Source of the DNA: a virus
DNA length: 64,000 nt
Strand: one strand, 5' to 3'
Virus record (IMG/VR): IMGVR_UViG_3300037247_001314
Coordinates: 1 to 64,000 of that record
Below the pieces are notes generated by a model. The model was not told the origin of the DNA, did no database searches, and worked only from the letters and a program-made list of their open reading frames with translations. Below, one piece after another: positions 8,354 through 16,549 of this stretch. The position numbers and the translations under genes are program-made. The stretch's first letter is position 1. Each line of letters opens with the position of its first letter.

Positions 8354-9068
8354 CGGTAACTCCCGTGATGAAGCGGAAGTCGCCCGAGGCTACCGTCTTG
8401 CGTCGGTTGCGTCGCACTTCGAAGGTGACATTGTTCGCGTCTATCCAGATGGTACGGCCAACCTCCATGTTGAGGTCGTCGATAATCTTCGTGATGAGCG
8501 CTGGCTTCAGCTCGTTGGCGCCAGTCCCATCAGTAAGGTTGAGGATGTCACCAACCTTCGAGAGCAAGAACTTTGTGGCCGCGCCGACGACGGTGTTCGT
8601 TCCGTTGACGACAGTAACGTCCCCTATTTGGCTTACGCCCGCCCGCTCTTCGTCCTGGATGTTGGCTTCCAGGTCCCACGCGTGCTCGGGGTCCTCGTCG
8701 CGCGCGACCGTGCTCTCGTCGGTGTCGAGGGTGTCCGCTGTGTCAATCAGAACTTCAGCTTGACCAAGCGTGTCCCCAGCTTGCGCAAGGTACCGAATAT
8801 CGGAAGAGCCTCTTTGCGCATCTTTAAACAACAGCGCGTCGACATTGTCGTCAACGCCGGGGGTTCGCTTCGAGGCGTAGCGGAGAATGATGTGTCGATC
8901 GGCTGTACCGTCCACGGATTCGTGAAGATTGATAGGGAGCCGCGGCAAGGGCACCACGTCAGGGTCGGTAAGGTCTGGCTCCGTGACCGTGACTAGAAAC
9001 TCGTCGCTGTCGCCCTTCACGAGCTCCAACAGTTGGTCGAATACGTCCACTGTGGGGTCAACGGCCAT
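8346..9068 (-). CDS. Virion structural protein, unknown
   Basis: The 240-residue acidic protein is rich in Asp/Thr/Val. It has an N-terminal helix (VDVFDQLLELVKGDSDEFLV) and a strand-rich C-terminal half (FEVRRNRRKTVASGDFRFIT). I do not recognise it. It ends in TDG-stop and overlaps the next start by 8 bases, so the two are probably translationally coupled. Confidence 0.6.
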   Translation of the reverse strand: MAVDPTVDVFDQLLELVKGDSDEFLVTVTEPDLTDPDVVPLPRLPINLHESVDGTADRHIILRYASKRTPGVDDNVDALLFKDAQRGSSDIRYLAQAGDTLGQAEVLIDTADTLDTDESTVARDEDPEHAWDLEANIQDEERAGVSQIGDVTVVNGTNTVVGAATKFLLSKVGDILNLTDGTGANELKPALITKIIDDLNMEVGRTIWIDANNVTFEVRRNRRKTVASGDFRFITGVTDG

Positions 9069-9071
9069 CGG

Positions 9072-9365
9072 TCAGTCCTTGCACTCTACGTGAGCAGCGA
9101 GAGCCTTCTGGCTCTGCACTAAAGCTTGTAACGCAGATTGCGTCTGGACAACAGCTGTGATGGTGGACTGCGGAGCTACCTCTGCCATGAACTCGGTGGG
9201 TACGCCGATGAAACCTTGAAACTCTGCCGCCGAGGCTACGAGCGCTTGGGCTTGTTGCTGCTGCGCAATAGCCGCCTGCAGCTCGTGCCCCACAATCACC
9301 TCGACAGTGAGCGGATTGGGGCCGCACCACCACCCGTACGAAATCATGGGGAGAAACTTGCTCAC
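9072..9365 (-). CDS. Small Gln/Ala-rich helical protein
   Basis: The 97-residue protein starts at a GTG that overlaps the previous stop by 4 bases (GTGA). Most of it is predicted helix rich in Gln and Ala (AAIAQQQQAQALVASAAEF and TQSALQALVQSQKALAAHV), which suggests a coiled coil. No function is recognised. Confidence 0.55.
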   Translation of the reverse strand: MSKFLPMISYGWWCGPNPLTVEVIVGHELQAAIAQQQQAQALVASAAEFQGFIGVPTEFMAEVAPQSTITAVVQTQSALQALVQSQKALAAHVECKD

Positions 9366-9877
9366 GAGAGTTTTCGGCGAATGAGGATGTCTGGAAGAGA
9401 CGGATTAAATAGCGTCTGCACAGCGATCTCGCCGGTGCGGTTGATGTCATCTGCTGCGTCGGATTCAGTGTCGTAGATGTAGATCACCGCGCCTGATGGA
9501 TCGCCACTTGGCCCGTAGCCGCTGACAATGACGCGAGAGTTTTCTCCGAGAAGCGCCAGCACCCGCTTAGCGGTTTCGTCTTGGTCTCGAGCCCAGACAC
9601 GAAACTGTGCCGGCAGCGGCTCGAAGCGGGTGCTCCGTGTCGTGTGCAGCGCGTCTTCGTAAACGACGATGTAGCCTGCGATGGCGCCGGCCTCTGACGG
9701 CGTCCAGATGGCAGTGTACTGGCCGTCGGAGCCCACTGCGGTGAAGTCGATGGGGCTTTCAGGCAAGAGCGTGTCGTCGCTTCTGCGCAGCACCATGCGG
9801 GGAAAGGAGCCCGTTTCATACCCCTCCAAGCCGATGGAGAGGTAGAGCGGAAGCCCAACCTGCGCTTCGATGCTCAC
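9362..9877 (-). CDS. Structural protein with beta-sandwich-like N-terminus
   Basis: The 171-residue protein has a strand pattern typical of an Ig-like fold in its first 100 residues (ESPIDFTAVGSDGQYTAIWT, then AGAIAGYIVVYEDA). The C-terminal half contains an RVIVSGYGPSGDPSGAVIY segment. This fits a virion component such as a neck or fibre protein, but no family is recognised. It overlaps both neighbours by 4 bases. Confidence 0.55.
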   Translation of the reverse strand: MSIEAQVGLPLYLSIGLEGYETGSFPRMVLRRSDDTLLPESPIDFTAVGSDGQYTAIWTPSEAGAIAGYIVVYEDALHTTRSTRFEPLPAQFRVWARDQDETAKRVLALLGENSRVIVSGYGPSGDPSGAVIYIYDTESDAADDINRTGEIAVQTLFNPSLPDILIRRKLS

Positions 9878-10215
9878 TCACTAGCCTCCGCCAGCTGCAG
9901 GTCTAGTGCGCGCAGGCGCCGCCGCGTCGTGGTCCGACGGGCAGCAATCTGGCAGCGGGTAATGTCCAGATGGGCCGAAACTTCGCGACCTGTGCGCAAC
10001 TTTGTCTGGACATCGAGGGCGTCCTGCAATGCTTCTTTCGTGAGCACACCATCAGCGACGAGAATGTCCCCGAGCTTGTCCTTCGTTTCATGCTGCCGAG
10101 CAAGAGCGTCGACCAGCTGACTCGCGTTGATGAGCCCCATCTCCCGAAGAACGACGCCGATGGTAGTTTTCTCCTCGTCATACTGTGGGGTTTTCTTGTC
10201 GCGTCGCCAAAACAT
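9874..10215 (-). CDS. MshEN/GspE-N-like domain protein
   Basis: Residues about 18-75 carry two successive half-repeats, TTIGVVLREMGLINASQLVD and KLGDILVADGVLTKEALQD. They match the L-G-x-[IV]-L-[IV]-x-x-G-[LV]-[IL]-[TN]-x-x-[QA]-L pattern of MshEN (GspE N-terminal) domains; in some bacterial secretion/pilus ATPases these bind cyclic di-GMP. The remaining 40 residues are Arg-rich. The protein lies in the late module next to structural genes. Binding of a nucleotide second messenger is only an inference. The ribosome site GGGAG precedes the ATG. Confidence 0.6.
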   Translation of the reverse strand: MFWRRDKKTPQYDEEKTTIGVVLREMGLINASQLVDALARQHETKDKLGDILVADGVLTKEALQDALDVQTKLRTGREVSAHLDITRCQIAARRTTTRRRLRALDLQLAEASE

Positions 10216-10229
10216 GTCGCTCCCGTGCC

Positions 10230-10517
10230 TTAAGGTTGTGGTCGTTGTTGTTGCTGTAATCGGTCAATACCTTCGCGCACCTTAGTCAACTCAGCCACCT
10301 GTTGCGTCGTGAGCGCGTTCTGCTGCGTCGAAAGTAGGTTCTGCTCCACGGTGGCCTTAACAAGCTCTGTGGTGGTGTTGACGAGGGACTCGCGCAGCTC
10401 AGCCTGAAGGTCGCTCAGGGCTTCGTCCTTTTTCCAATACATATACGCAAAAACTGCAGCGAGGCCGAAGCCTCCAGCTTTCGCAAAAATATCTGCCAGT
10501 TGCGCGACGATATCCAT
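10230..10517 (-). CDS. Small membrane-anchored coiled-coil protein, holin-like
   Basis: The 95-residue protein has a single hydrophobic helix at about residues 5-27 (ADIFAKAGGFGLAAVFAYMY) followed by KKDE. A long polar helix with Leu/Gln heptads follows, ending in a Gln/Pro tail. Small phage holins of the BhlA type and inner-membrane spanins share this layout. No peptidoglycan hydrolase is adjacent, so a lysis role is only suggested. AGGAAA precedes the ATG. Confidence 0.55.
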   Translation of the reverse strand: MDIVAQLADIFAKAGGFGLAAVFAYMYWKKDEALSDLQAELRESLVNTTTELVKATVEQNLLSTQQNALTTQQVAELTKVREGIDRLQQQQRPQP

Positions 10518-10556
10518 AGTTTCCTAAAATAGCGCCCCCACGCGTCGTTGTCAGTT

Positions 10557-11138
10557 TCAGCGAGAATCGACTACCGCATTCACCCCGGTTACATCTGCGG
10601 CGTCATTCACGGATGTTTTGAGAGTTGTGCCAGCGTCGAGTGTCGCTCGCACGGCAGCAATGGCAGCAAGCGCAAAAGCGTGCACAGCAGCTGCGTCGGC
10701 GAGCGACACCGTGCCCGTGTCGTCGATGTTGTTCCAGACAACAGGATAAGCGAACGACGCATCATTCCGCATGTCGTCAGCTGCCATAATCTTCAACTGC
10801 GCGGGAAGGGACAGGCTGAAATAGTCACCGCTTGACGCTGGGTATTCAAAGCCAACAGCGATGAGTTCGTTGGTGCGCGCGTCGACTGCCTGGTTTTTAC
10901 TAGCCTTGCTCGTCGCCAGCACGCGAGCAGTGCTGGCTGCTTTGTATGTAGCAATCGTGGTGCCCAACAGCGCTTCGTCTGGGGCGGAAAGGTCTGTCGG
11001 CGTGGTGACGACGACAGCGGTGTCCGACATGCTCACCTTAAACAGAAGCGAAGGTAGGGCGCTTTGGATTGCAGCAGCTACGCCGACGTCTATGTCCCAG
11101 CGCGTGTCGAGGGCACGTGTGAAGTTGTAGTCGGTCAT
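10557..11138 (-). CDS. Tail fibre-associated protein, DUF4376-like
   Basis: The 193-residue protein has an Ala/Asp/Val-rich sequence with a C-terminal part (PVVWNNIDDTGTVSLADAAA, then VHAFALAAIAAVRATLDAG) that recalls the DUF4376 domain found at the end of phage tail proteins. Its start overlaps the stop of the fibre gene upstream by 4 bases. A fibre or fibre-assembly function is inferred. Confidence 0.55.
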   Translation of the reverse strand: MTDYNFTRALDTRWDIDVGVAAAIQSALPSLLFKVSMSDTAVVVTTPTDLSAPDEALLGTTIATYKAASTARVLATSKASKNQAVDARTNELIAVGFEYPASSGDYFSLSLPAQLKIMAADDMRNDASFAYPVVWNNIDDTGTVSLADAAAVHAFALAAIAAVRATLDAGTTLKTSVNDAADVTGVNAVVDSR

Positions 11139-12427
11139 AAAGTGTACTCGATCAGTAGTCCGTAATAGTGGATAACACCTCCCACGCTTACCTGACTCAC
11201 AAGGACACCACCTTGGTCGCCCGCAGCAAGTACACTTAGTACAGGCGTTATATCAATCTCAACAAATTTGTCGGTTAAGCCAGTGAAGTCAAACACTGTC
11301 GTCGTGTCGACCTCGCCGTGCTGATCTATCGACTCACCAGCAGCTACGTTGCCAAACTTTGAGGAAAGGTCGATGTTTTTACCAGAGCCGGCCGATGCAG
11401 AGGTTGGCTTGGCCACCAACACGGCTTTAGTTATCGCAGCTGCGAGTATTGGTACATAGAAGTTGAATCGAGCACTACCGGTAGATGGTATGCTAAGAGA
11501 ACGTCTATCCCCGTCATTGCCGTTGTAGTCGGCTTGAGCCCAAATGCAGCCACTATTCAACGCATCTAGAGCCGTTTTGTCTGCGGCAGACATGAAACCA
11601 TTAAGAGAGTCCGTAGCCACGGCGTGAAAGGTTACGCCAGTAAGGTCCCCGTGCCCGTGCACGTGGTCGCCGCGCGAGAGTAAAGCCGACGTGCCCGTAT
11701 CCGCTGTCCCGAGAGCTGCTGGCGTAGCGTCACTGCGCAAGAGCACCTCGACGGGATTGCCGCTCGCATTGCCGACCCAAAACTTATTCTCGGCGACGTT
11801 TGGTAATGCGTTCGAGCGCAACGCGCCACCGACGTAGACAATCCCGCTAGCGTCAACCTTCAGCACGGTTGCGATTTTTTGGATCTTTGTTGTGGCTCCT
11901 GTTGGCAGAGTGCTTATTAGCTCTCCGGGTGTTTTGGATACATAAAGATTGTCGCCAACAGCAAAACTGGAAGTGTCGATACCAGACAACTCGCCGCTAA
12001 CGCGCACGTCGCCACTGGCACTATTGGTAAAGGATTGCGCAGATATCCCGAGGGCAGGCAGCAAGGCCGGTTGGTCGGCGTCAGAAAGCTCGACGAGAAT
12101 CGTCGAATCACCGGCGTCGTACCCATCGATGAAGACGGTTTTACCTAGGGCAATAGTGCCCGCAGTTTTCTTCTTGCATTTGACCGTCGTGCTGTCGGTG
12201 GTGACCGACGACACTTGGCCCCACGTCGGTGCGGTGGTCAGAAGTATCCATATGCTGTTGTCGTCAGCCTGACGCGCAAACTTGTAGACGTCGTCAGCAG
12301 TAAGGGCGTCAGTGGGACCATCGCTGGGGGTATGGCTCCCGCGCGCGGAGGCGTCCGCGTACACCCAAGAGATGGGGCAGTGGATGCCGTCACTTGGTCG
12401 TTGGTCCTCGTGCCCCCCGCCACTCAT
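11135..12427 (-). CDS. Tail fibre/spike protein
   Basis: The 430-residue protein is rich in Thr, Ser, Gly and Asp. It carries a fibre-like segment around residues 255-285 (LLSRGDHVHGHGDLTGVTFH, then NGFMSAADKTALDAL) of a type common in phage tail fibres, where HxH clusters can bind metal along the trimer axis. The C-terminus is strand-rich and ends in an aromatic YYGLLIEYTL, suggestive of a receptor-binding tip. Base composition around 11.4-12.2 kb is visibly less GC-rich than the neighbours, as often seen for recently exchanged fibre genes. No TCCAGAC motif occurs in this gene. Confidence 0.7.
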   Translation of the reverse strand: MSGGGHEDQRPSDGIHCPISWVYADASARGSHTPSDGPTDALTADDVYKFARQADDNSIWILLTTAPTWGQVSSVTTDSTTVKCKKKTAGTIALGKTVFIDGYDAGDSTILVELSDADQPALLPALGISAQSFTNSASGDVRVSGELSGIDTSSFAVGDNLYVSKTPGELISTLPTGATTKIQKIATVLKVDASGIVYVGGALRSNALPNVAENKFWVGNASGNPVEVLLRSDATPAALGTADTGTSALLSRGDHVHGHGDLTGVTFHAVATDSLNGFMSAADKTALDALNSGCIWAQADYNGNDGDRRSLSIPSTGSARFNFYVPILAAAITKAVLVAKPTSASAGSGKNIDLSSKFGNVAAGESIDQHGEVDTTTVFDFTGLTDKFVEIDITPVLSVLAAGDQGGVLVSQVSVGGVIHYYGLLIEYTL

Positions 12428-12981
12428 GTTCGTGTCCCGTAAAGCAGTTCGCCTCGTCGATTAGTTAGCCACCCGCGACGTCCGACGATTGGTTGCGTCA
12501 GTTCAAATGATGAACCATCTCTGGAAAATAGAACCTGCCCGACCTCAGTCGGCACTGGTAGTGAAATAGTGATGGCCGCTCCGAGTTCTTCAAGTGCAGT
12601 CTGAAGGTTTGTTGCCGCGACGTTAGGAACAGACGAGGGATCGATGCCGACCTTGAGCGCGCCGCAGGGGTGTTTGAACTCGACGCTGCCGCCTGTGGAA
12701 TCGGGGAGCGCGGGCGTAGCCGTTAGCGTGTCGTTGCTTGGGACCGTGTCGACGACGTAGGTGCCGTCGCCCGCCGAGGCACCAGTGAGGACAAAAATAT
12801 CACCAGGCTCGACGGTCTCGTCGCCAATAGACAGGCCAAAATATGGCGCCGAGAGATTCATGGTCATCAGGCCAGACACAACATCTGTCACCGACGTGGT
12901 TTTGAACGAAACAGTGCCATCCGACGCCAGCTCAATGGCGTCGACGATTGCACCGTCCTCAATGTCCGTCTTATCAACCAC
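12424..12981 (-). CDS. Tail fibre N-terminal-type/attachment protein
   Basis: The 185-residue protein starts at GTG (AAGAGG upstream) and is strand-rich with Thr/Ser/Asp. Near the middle it has VPNVAATNLQTALEELGAAI. The pattern VxAxNLQxALEEL is common at fibre collar or attachment regions, and the end resembles the start of a fibre shaft. It overlaps the following fibre gene by 4 bases, so the two probably form one fibre system. Confidence 0.6.
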   Translation of the reverse strand: MVDKTDIEDGAIVDAIELASDGTVSFKTTSVTDVVSGLMTMNLSAPYFGLSIGDETVEPGDIFVLTGASAGDGTYVVDTVPSNDTLTATPALPDSTGGSVEFKHPCGALKVGIDPSSVPNVAATNLQTALEELGAAITISLPVPTEVGQVLFSRDGSSFELTQPIVGRRGWLTNRRGELLYGTRT

Positions 12982-12984
12982 GAA

Positions 12985-13383
12985 CTACCTCTTAGTCTTG
13001 CTCGCCTTCTTCTTGGACGCCTTCTTCTTGGCGGCGGCTTCCTTTTTCTCTTCGGCTTTGTTCTCAGCCAGTTCTTTTTTCTTTTTGGCCTCTTTCTCGA
13101 TTTCTTGCTGCTCACGGATGAGCTGAGTGTTGATGGCGTTGAAGACTGTGGTGTGTAGGGACCTGAAGGCGCGAGCTTTGGCCTCGCTAGCGGCGGCTTG
13201 CTCCCGCATTGTGGCCGCAGCCGCTTCTTCTGCTTGTGCTTTAGATTCAAACTCGTTGAGCATCGTCATACCCAGCACATGAACCCTGCCACTGTTCTCG
13301 TCAAGCTTGAGGAGTTCGTTCGATACCCGTCGCACATTTACAACGGCTTCGGCGTGGTTCATTTCAGGTGTTGGATCGCTCAT
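12985..13383 (-). CDS. Coiled-coil protein with lysine-rich histone-like tail
   Basis: The 132-residue protein begins MSDPTPEMNHAEAVV at an ATG overlapping the previous stop by 4 bases; an upstream in-frame extension is therefore not used. The middle is a long Ala/Glu/Gln helix (AQAEEAAAATMREQAAASEA). The last 35 residues are Lys/Ala-rich (KEAAAKKKASKKKASKTKR), like histone H1 tails, and could bind DNA or an acidic partner. Function is unknown; its position is within the fibre cluster. Confidence 0.6.
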   Translation of the reverse strand: MSDPTPEMNHAEAVVNVRRVSNELLKLDENSGRVHVLGMTMLNEFESKAQAEEAAAATMREQAAASEAKARAFRSLHTTVFNAINTQLIREQQEIEKEAKKKKELAENKAEEKKEAAAKKKASKKKASKTKR

Positions 13384-13631
13384 GGAGTAAGTCCGTTCGC
13401 AAGAGCAAAAGCCTGCCACTTTTCCGGCTGCTCTTTTTTTAGCTTCTTGGCGTGATTGGCAACGCGCATGCACGCTTCGCAGTAGACTTTGCCTTTACCC
13501 TCCTTTTCAGTAACGAGAAACCACCTCATGACCTTCTTGCCAATCATCAGCGGTGCGTGATGCCCGGAGGCGCAGAGGCGCCCTGGCGGCGCCTCTACGT
13601 TCTTCAGAGTCAGGTCAGCTGGAGCCTGCAT
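13380..13631 (-). CDS. Small zinc-ribbon-like protein
   Basis: The 83-residue basic protein has CASGHHAP near residue 20 and YCEACMRVANH near residue 50, a Cys/His set able to hold one zinc. The C-terminal helix is Lys-rich (HAKKLKKEQPEKW). It starts one base after the stop of the large structural gene and overlaps the next gene by 4 bases. No family is recognised. Confidence 0.6.
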   Translation of the reverse strand: MQAPADLTLKNVEAPPGRLCASGHHAPLMIGKKVMRWFLVTEKEGKGKVYCEACMRVANHAKKLKKEQPEKWQAFALANGLTP

Positions 13632-15488
13632 TTACGCGTAGACAAGCCACTCAGCGATGTCGCCGACCTTGACTTTGTTGTAGACGGTGACTGTCGTTGA
13701 CGAGGTCTCGTCGTAATCATGGCCACCTTCGGTTCCATCACCCGGCGTGCGGAGTTCTTTGCGCCAAAAGAGGATGAGGTTCTGGCCGCTGTTGCTGTCA
13801 GGCGTGTACGTGCCGCTTGGGATCGTGAGAACGGCACCGACAGCCACCGCCACAGTCAGCACCTGGATGACGCGTGTGAAGTTCGAGCCGGCAACAGCGT
13901 CGGACAGCGCCTGTAGCGACGCCGTAATCGTCTCGCCATCGGTGAGGATGGCGCCAGTGTAATCCCGGTTTCCGATTTCGGTGTTGAGGACGTTGAGCGC
14001 TTCTACGACGTCGGGAGTAGCATCGGGGAGATCCGACCACGCAAAGAAGTTGGTCGTGGGTGTGAGGAGACCGCCAAGGTGTGTGACCCCGTCGGCAAGA
14101 AGGTCGCTGAGAACATCCTGTAGGTCGTTGATGCGCTGACTGAGACCAGCGTCGCCGACAAGGCCGTTAGCGAGACGGCGTCGAAGAGCAACATCACTCA
14201 TCGAGTCCATGCGCTCACGAAAACCGTAGACCATGTTCACCGACGTGGGCTGGTCACGTTCCCAAGTATACACGTTGGACACGGACAAAGCGGCGCCTGG
14301 CGCGACATGGAAGAACTGGACTTCGACCTCGTTGGGCTCGGTAGCGGACCCGGCAAAGGTGATGCCGTAGACGCGGTCGCCATAGTCAGCGTCGCCGCCA
14401 GCGAAATCGGAAACCAAGAAGCCGGCGTTGGCCACAGTTTCAGTGGCAACGGCTCCGGCTTGAACACCGGGGTTTGCGTGGGTGAAGTTGACCGTCGCAG
14501 CGCCGCCGCTAACGGCAGTCACCAGCAAGCTCGGAGCGGCAAGGATGGCTGCCACCAGAGCGTCGCGAATAAAGTCGGCGGTCTCCGTTCCCGTGTGGTC
14601 AACAGAACGAGAGAACTCTGTTTCCGCATGCGATCCGTCATCGTCAAAAACGAAGACGGTGGGCGTGTTGACCCCGTCGTCAATGGTAACGAAGTCGGTG
14701 TCGGCGCCGACTGCGAGTAGCGATGCAGCAACGGTGGTGAAGTCGCCGACTTCGCTGCCGAGCAACGTTAACGGCTGGCCAGTGGCGGGGTCGTAAATCT
14801 CGACGTAGCTGGCCTCAAAGACGCCAGCATCTGCGCCGTCCTGAATGGGGACACCCGTGCGATCGACAGCATCGGCGTGCGTTAAGTTGCCTGCATCGGA
14901 AAGCGTGACGAGGGTATCTCCCTCAGCCACGGCTTCACCTAGCGCCTCGCGGTCCGTGACCAGGGCTTTGGAGTCGAGGGAGATGAGGTTGGTCAGGCTC
15001 TTGTCGACGTTTGAACCGATAGCAGTCGGTCGCACGTACGTCGGGATGGCTGCATCAAACGCTACGCCCTTGATGTTGGCGCGGTCGCTGAGCGTGTAGT
15101 TAACGTTGTCTTCAAGCGAGTATCCCTGCCGCTCGGTCCAAGTGATGGAGCCGTTGTTGGCGTCGGGCGCCACAGCCGAGGCGTTAACCACGTCGACAGT
15201 GTTCGCGTCGATGTGGTTAACGATCAGGAACTCGCCGTTGTTGCCGCCGCTGGCTGCACCTGAAAGGCGCAAGAACTTATGGAGAGATTCGGCGGTCATA
15301 CCCGTGAGGCCGCTGATCCGTGCCTGGCCAGCAGGGGCGCCTGCGATGACGTTGGCAGCTACGCCTGTTTGACCAGTGATTGCAGCGCCGAGGAACAAGC
15401 TCTCTTCGCCATAAGGGAGGGCGCCACTCTGATTGAGGGACCCAGCGATATCGATCTGTTGGTCCAGAAGACCGGCAAGTGCACTCAT
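13632..15488 (-). CDS. Large virion structural protein (fibre/baseplate-type)
   Basis: The 618-residue protein is acidic and rich in Ala, Val, Thr, Asp and Gly, with many short strand-like segments (FVFDDDGSHAETEFSRSVDH, TETADFIRDALVAAI). A helical stretch (MSDVALRRRLANGLVGDAG) lies in the second half. The composition is that of a surface or fibre protein. It is preceded by an excellent ribosome site (AGGAGA) and begins a cluster of fibre genes. No TCCAGAC/GTCTGGA motif occurs in the gene. Confidence 0.65.
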   Translation of the reverse strand: MSALAGLLDQQIDIAGSLNQSGALPYGEESLFLGAAITGQTGVAANVIAGAPAGQARISGLTGMTAESLHKFLRLSGAASGGNNGEFLIVNHIDANTVDVVNASAVAPDANNGSITWTERQGYSLEDNVNYTLSDRANIKGVAFDAAIPTYVRPTAIGSNVDKSLTNLISLDSKALVTDREALGEAVAEGDTLVTLSDAGNLTHADAVDRTGVPIQDGADAGVFEASYVEIYDPATGQPLTLLGSEVGDFTTVAASLLAVGADTDFVTIDDGVNTPTVFVFDDDGSHAETEFSRSVDHTGTETADFIRDALVAAILAAPSLLVTAVSGGAATVNFTHANPGVQAGAVATETVANAGFLVSDFAGGDADYGDRVYGITFAGSATEPNEVEVQFFHVAPGAALSVSNVYTWERDQPTSVNMVYGFRERMDSMSDVALRRRLANGLVGDAGLSQRINDLQDVLSDLLADGVTHLGGLLTPTTNFFAWSDLPDATPDVVEALNVLNTEIGNRDYTGAILTDGETITASLQALSDAVAGSNFTRVIQVLTVAVAVGAVLTIPSGTYTPDSNSGQNLILFWRKELRTPGDGTEGGHDYDETSSTTVTVYNKVKVGDIAEWLVYA

Positions 15489-15505
15489 TTTCTATCTCCT
15501 GGCCA

Positions 15506-15802
15506 TCAGGCCGCGTAATACGTGGCTCTCAAAACAGACCGCGCGTTCGGTGTGAACGAAAGTAGGGTCACCGTATCAAACCCACCCCCAGAATCCGAGA
15601 CGATGAAATCCCCAGGAGGCTGATTCGCCACAATGCCTTGGTCAAGGAGTCGACCGTTGTGGGACAAGGCGAGAGTGATTCCACCTGGAGTATGAAGAAA
15701 GGCCTCTGCTGTCTGGAAAATACGGGGGTCCCCCGTGGCTACCAGCGCTACACCAATGCGGAATGCGCTCGGGGGGATAGCACGACGCCGGACGAGCAGC
15801 AT
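15506..15802 (-). CDS. Small virion-module protein, unknown
   Basis: The 98-residue protein has a beta-rich pattern (AFRIGVALVATGDPRIFQTA, then ITLALSHNGRLLDQGIV) and no recognised motif. It sits three bases after the preceding gene, with AAGGGG upstream of the ATG. A head or fibre accessory role is inferred from position only. Confidence 0.55.
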   Translation of the reverse strand: MLLVRRRAIPPSAFRIGVALVATGDPRIFQTAEAFLHTPGGITLALSHNGRLLDQGIVANQPPGDFIVSDSGGGFDTVTLLSFTPNARSVLRATYYAA

Positions 15803-15805
15803 GGC

Positions 15806-16093
15806 TTACCCCTTGCGGTGCAACACCATGACGGTCACAGACGCAGTGCCTCCAACGCCCTTAAGCCAAACCTGGCTGTCCTCGATGGCCTCGGAGAAAT
15901 CTTCAGACGTCCCAATCTCCCAAAAGTTGGTGCCGGCGTCAAAATCGGCCTCGGTAAAGAAAAGGCGTACCGGGAAGGTAGCAGCGCGAATCTTTAGCCG
16001 CATCGAGAGCGCTTGAAACTTCCAGATGCGCCCCGTTGTGTCGATGTCGTCGGTAACTACGCGGGCAATGCCCCCACGAGACTGAAAACCCAT
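15806..16093 (-). CDS. Small virion-module protein, unknown
   Basis: The 95-residue protein is strand-rich (RIWKFQALSMRLKIRAATFP, then SQVWLKGVGGTASVTVMVLH). A GAGGAG ribosome site supports the ATG. The sequence could be a beta-sandwich decoration or stabilisation protein but matches no family I can name. Confidence 0.55.
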   Translation of the reverse strand: MGFQSRGGIARVVTDDIDTTGRIWKFQALSMRLKIRAATFPVRLFFTEADFDAGTNFWEIGTSEDFSEAIEDSQVWLKGVGGTASVTVMVLHRKG

Positions 16094-16161
16094 GTGCGCT
16101 CTCCTCTAAGGCTTTGAACTCGGGGCTGCTAATCCCGAGCTCTGTGTCCAGACAGCGAAGC

Positions 16162-16509
16162 CTACTCCGCTGGCGCCTGGTCGATGAAGCGGCCAACAAC
16201 CAAAAGGTTGTGGACGTCGGTGTCCGCACCGACCAGCACATTGAAGCCGCTCTGGGTCTTGGTGCTCTCGTCGACGGTGCAGGCTTTGCCCTCCACCTGC
16301 GAAATGACGACGTAGTCGGTGTCCGCCATCTTTTTGAGGCCGAGAGCCTCAAGGTCGACGACGAGCGGAGCGGCACCGCTTTGAGTCACGAGCTTCGCCT
16401 GCATCCCCTGTCCGCCAACAGGGGAAGCCGTGACGTGGTCAATGCCCTGGTCAGCCATGACCGGGATGTGGGTGCTCATTTTCTTTGGTGATGCATCTGC
16501 TCCGGACAT
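16162..16509 (-). CDS. Small head-module protein, possible capsid decoration
   Basis: The 115-residue protein begins MSGADASPKKMSTHIPVMAD, supported by AGGAGC upstream; the internal Met is a second choice. It has strand-rich segments (ADTDYVVISQVEGKACTVDE, FNVLVGADTDVHNLLVVG). Small beta proteins immediately after the capsid genes are often decoration or head-stabilising proteins, which is the inference made here. Confidence 0.55.
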   Translation of the reverse strand: MSGADASPKKMSTHIPVMADQGIDHVTASPVGGQGMQAKLVTQSGAAPLVVDLEALGLKKMADTDYVVISQVEGKACTVDESTKTQSGFNVLVGADTDVHNLLVVGRFIDQAPAE

Positions 16510-16549
16510 ATCTTGCTCCTACGCCGTCTGGACGTTGTTGGTTGGTGGC

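Noticed and set aside
12985-13473. Longer N-terminal start for the coiled-coil protein at 13 kb
   Set aside because: The added 30 residues overlap the zinc-ribbon-like gene, and the ATG at 13383 shows the ATGA coupling overlap.
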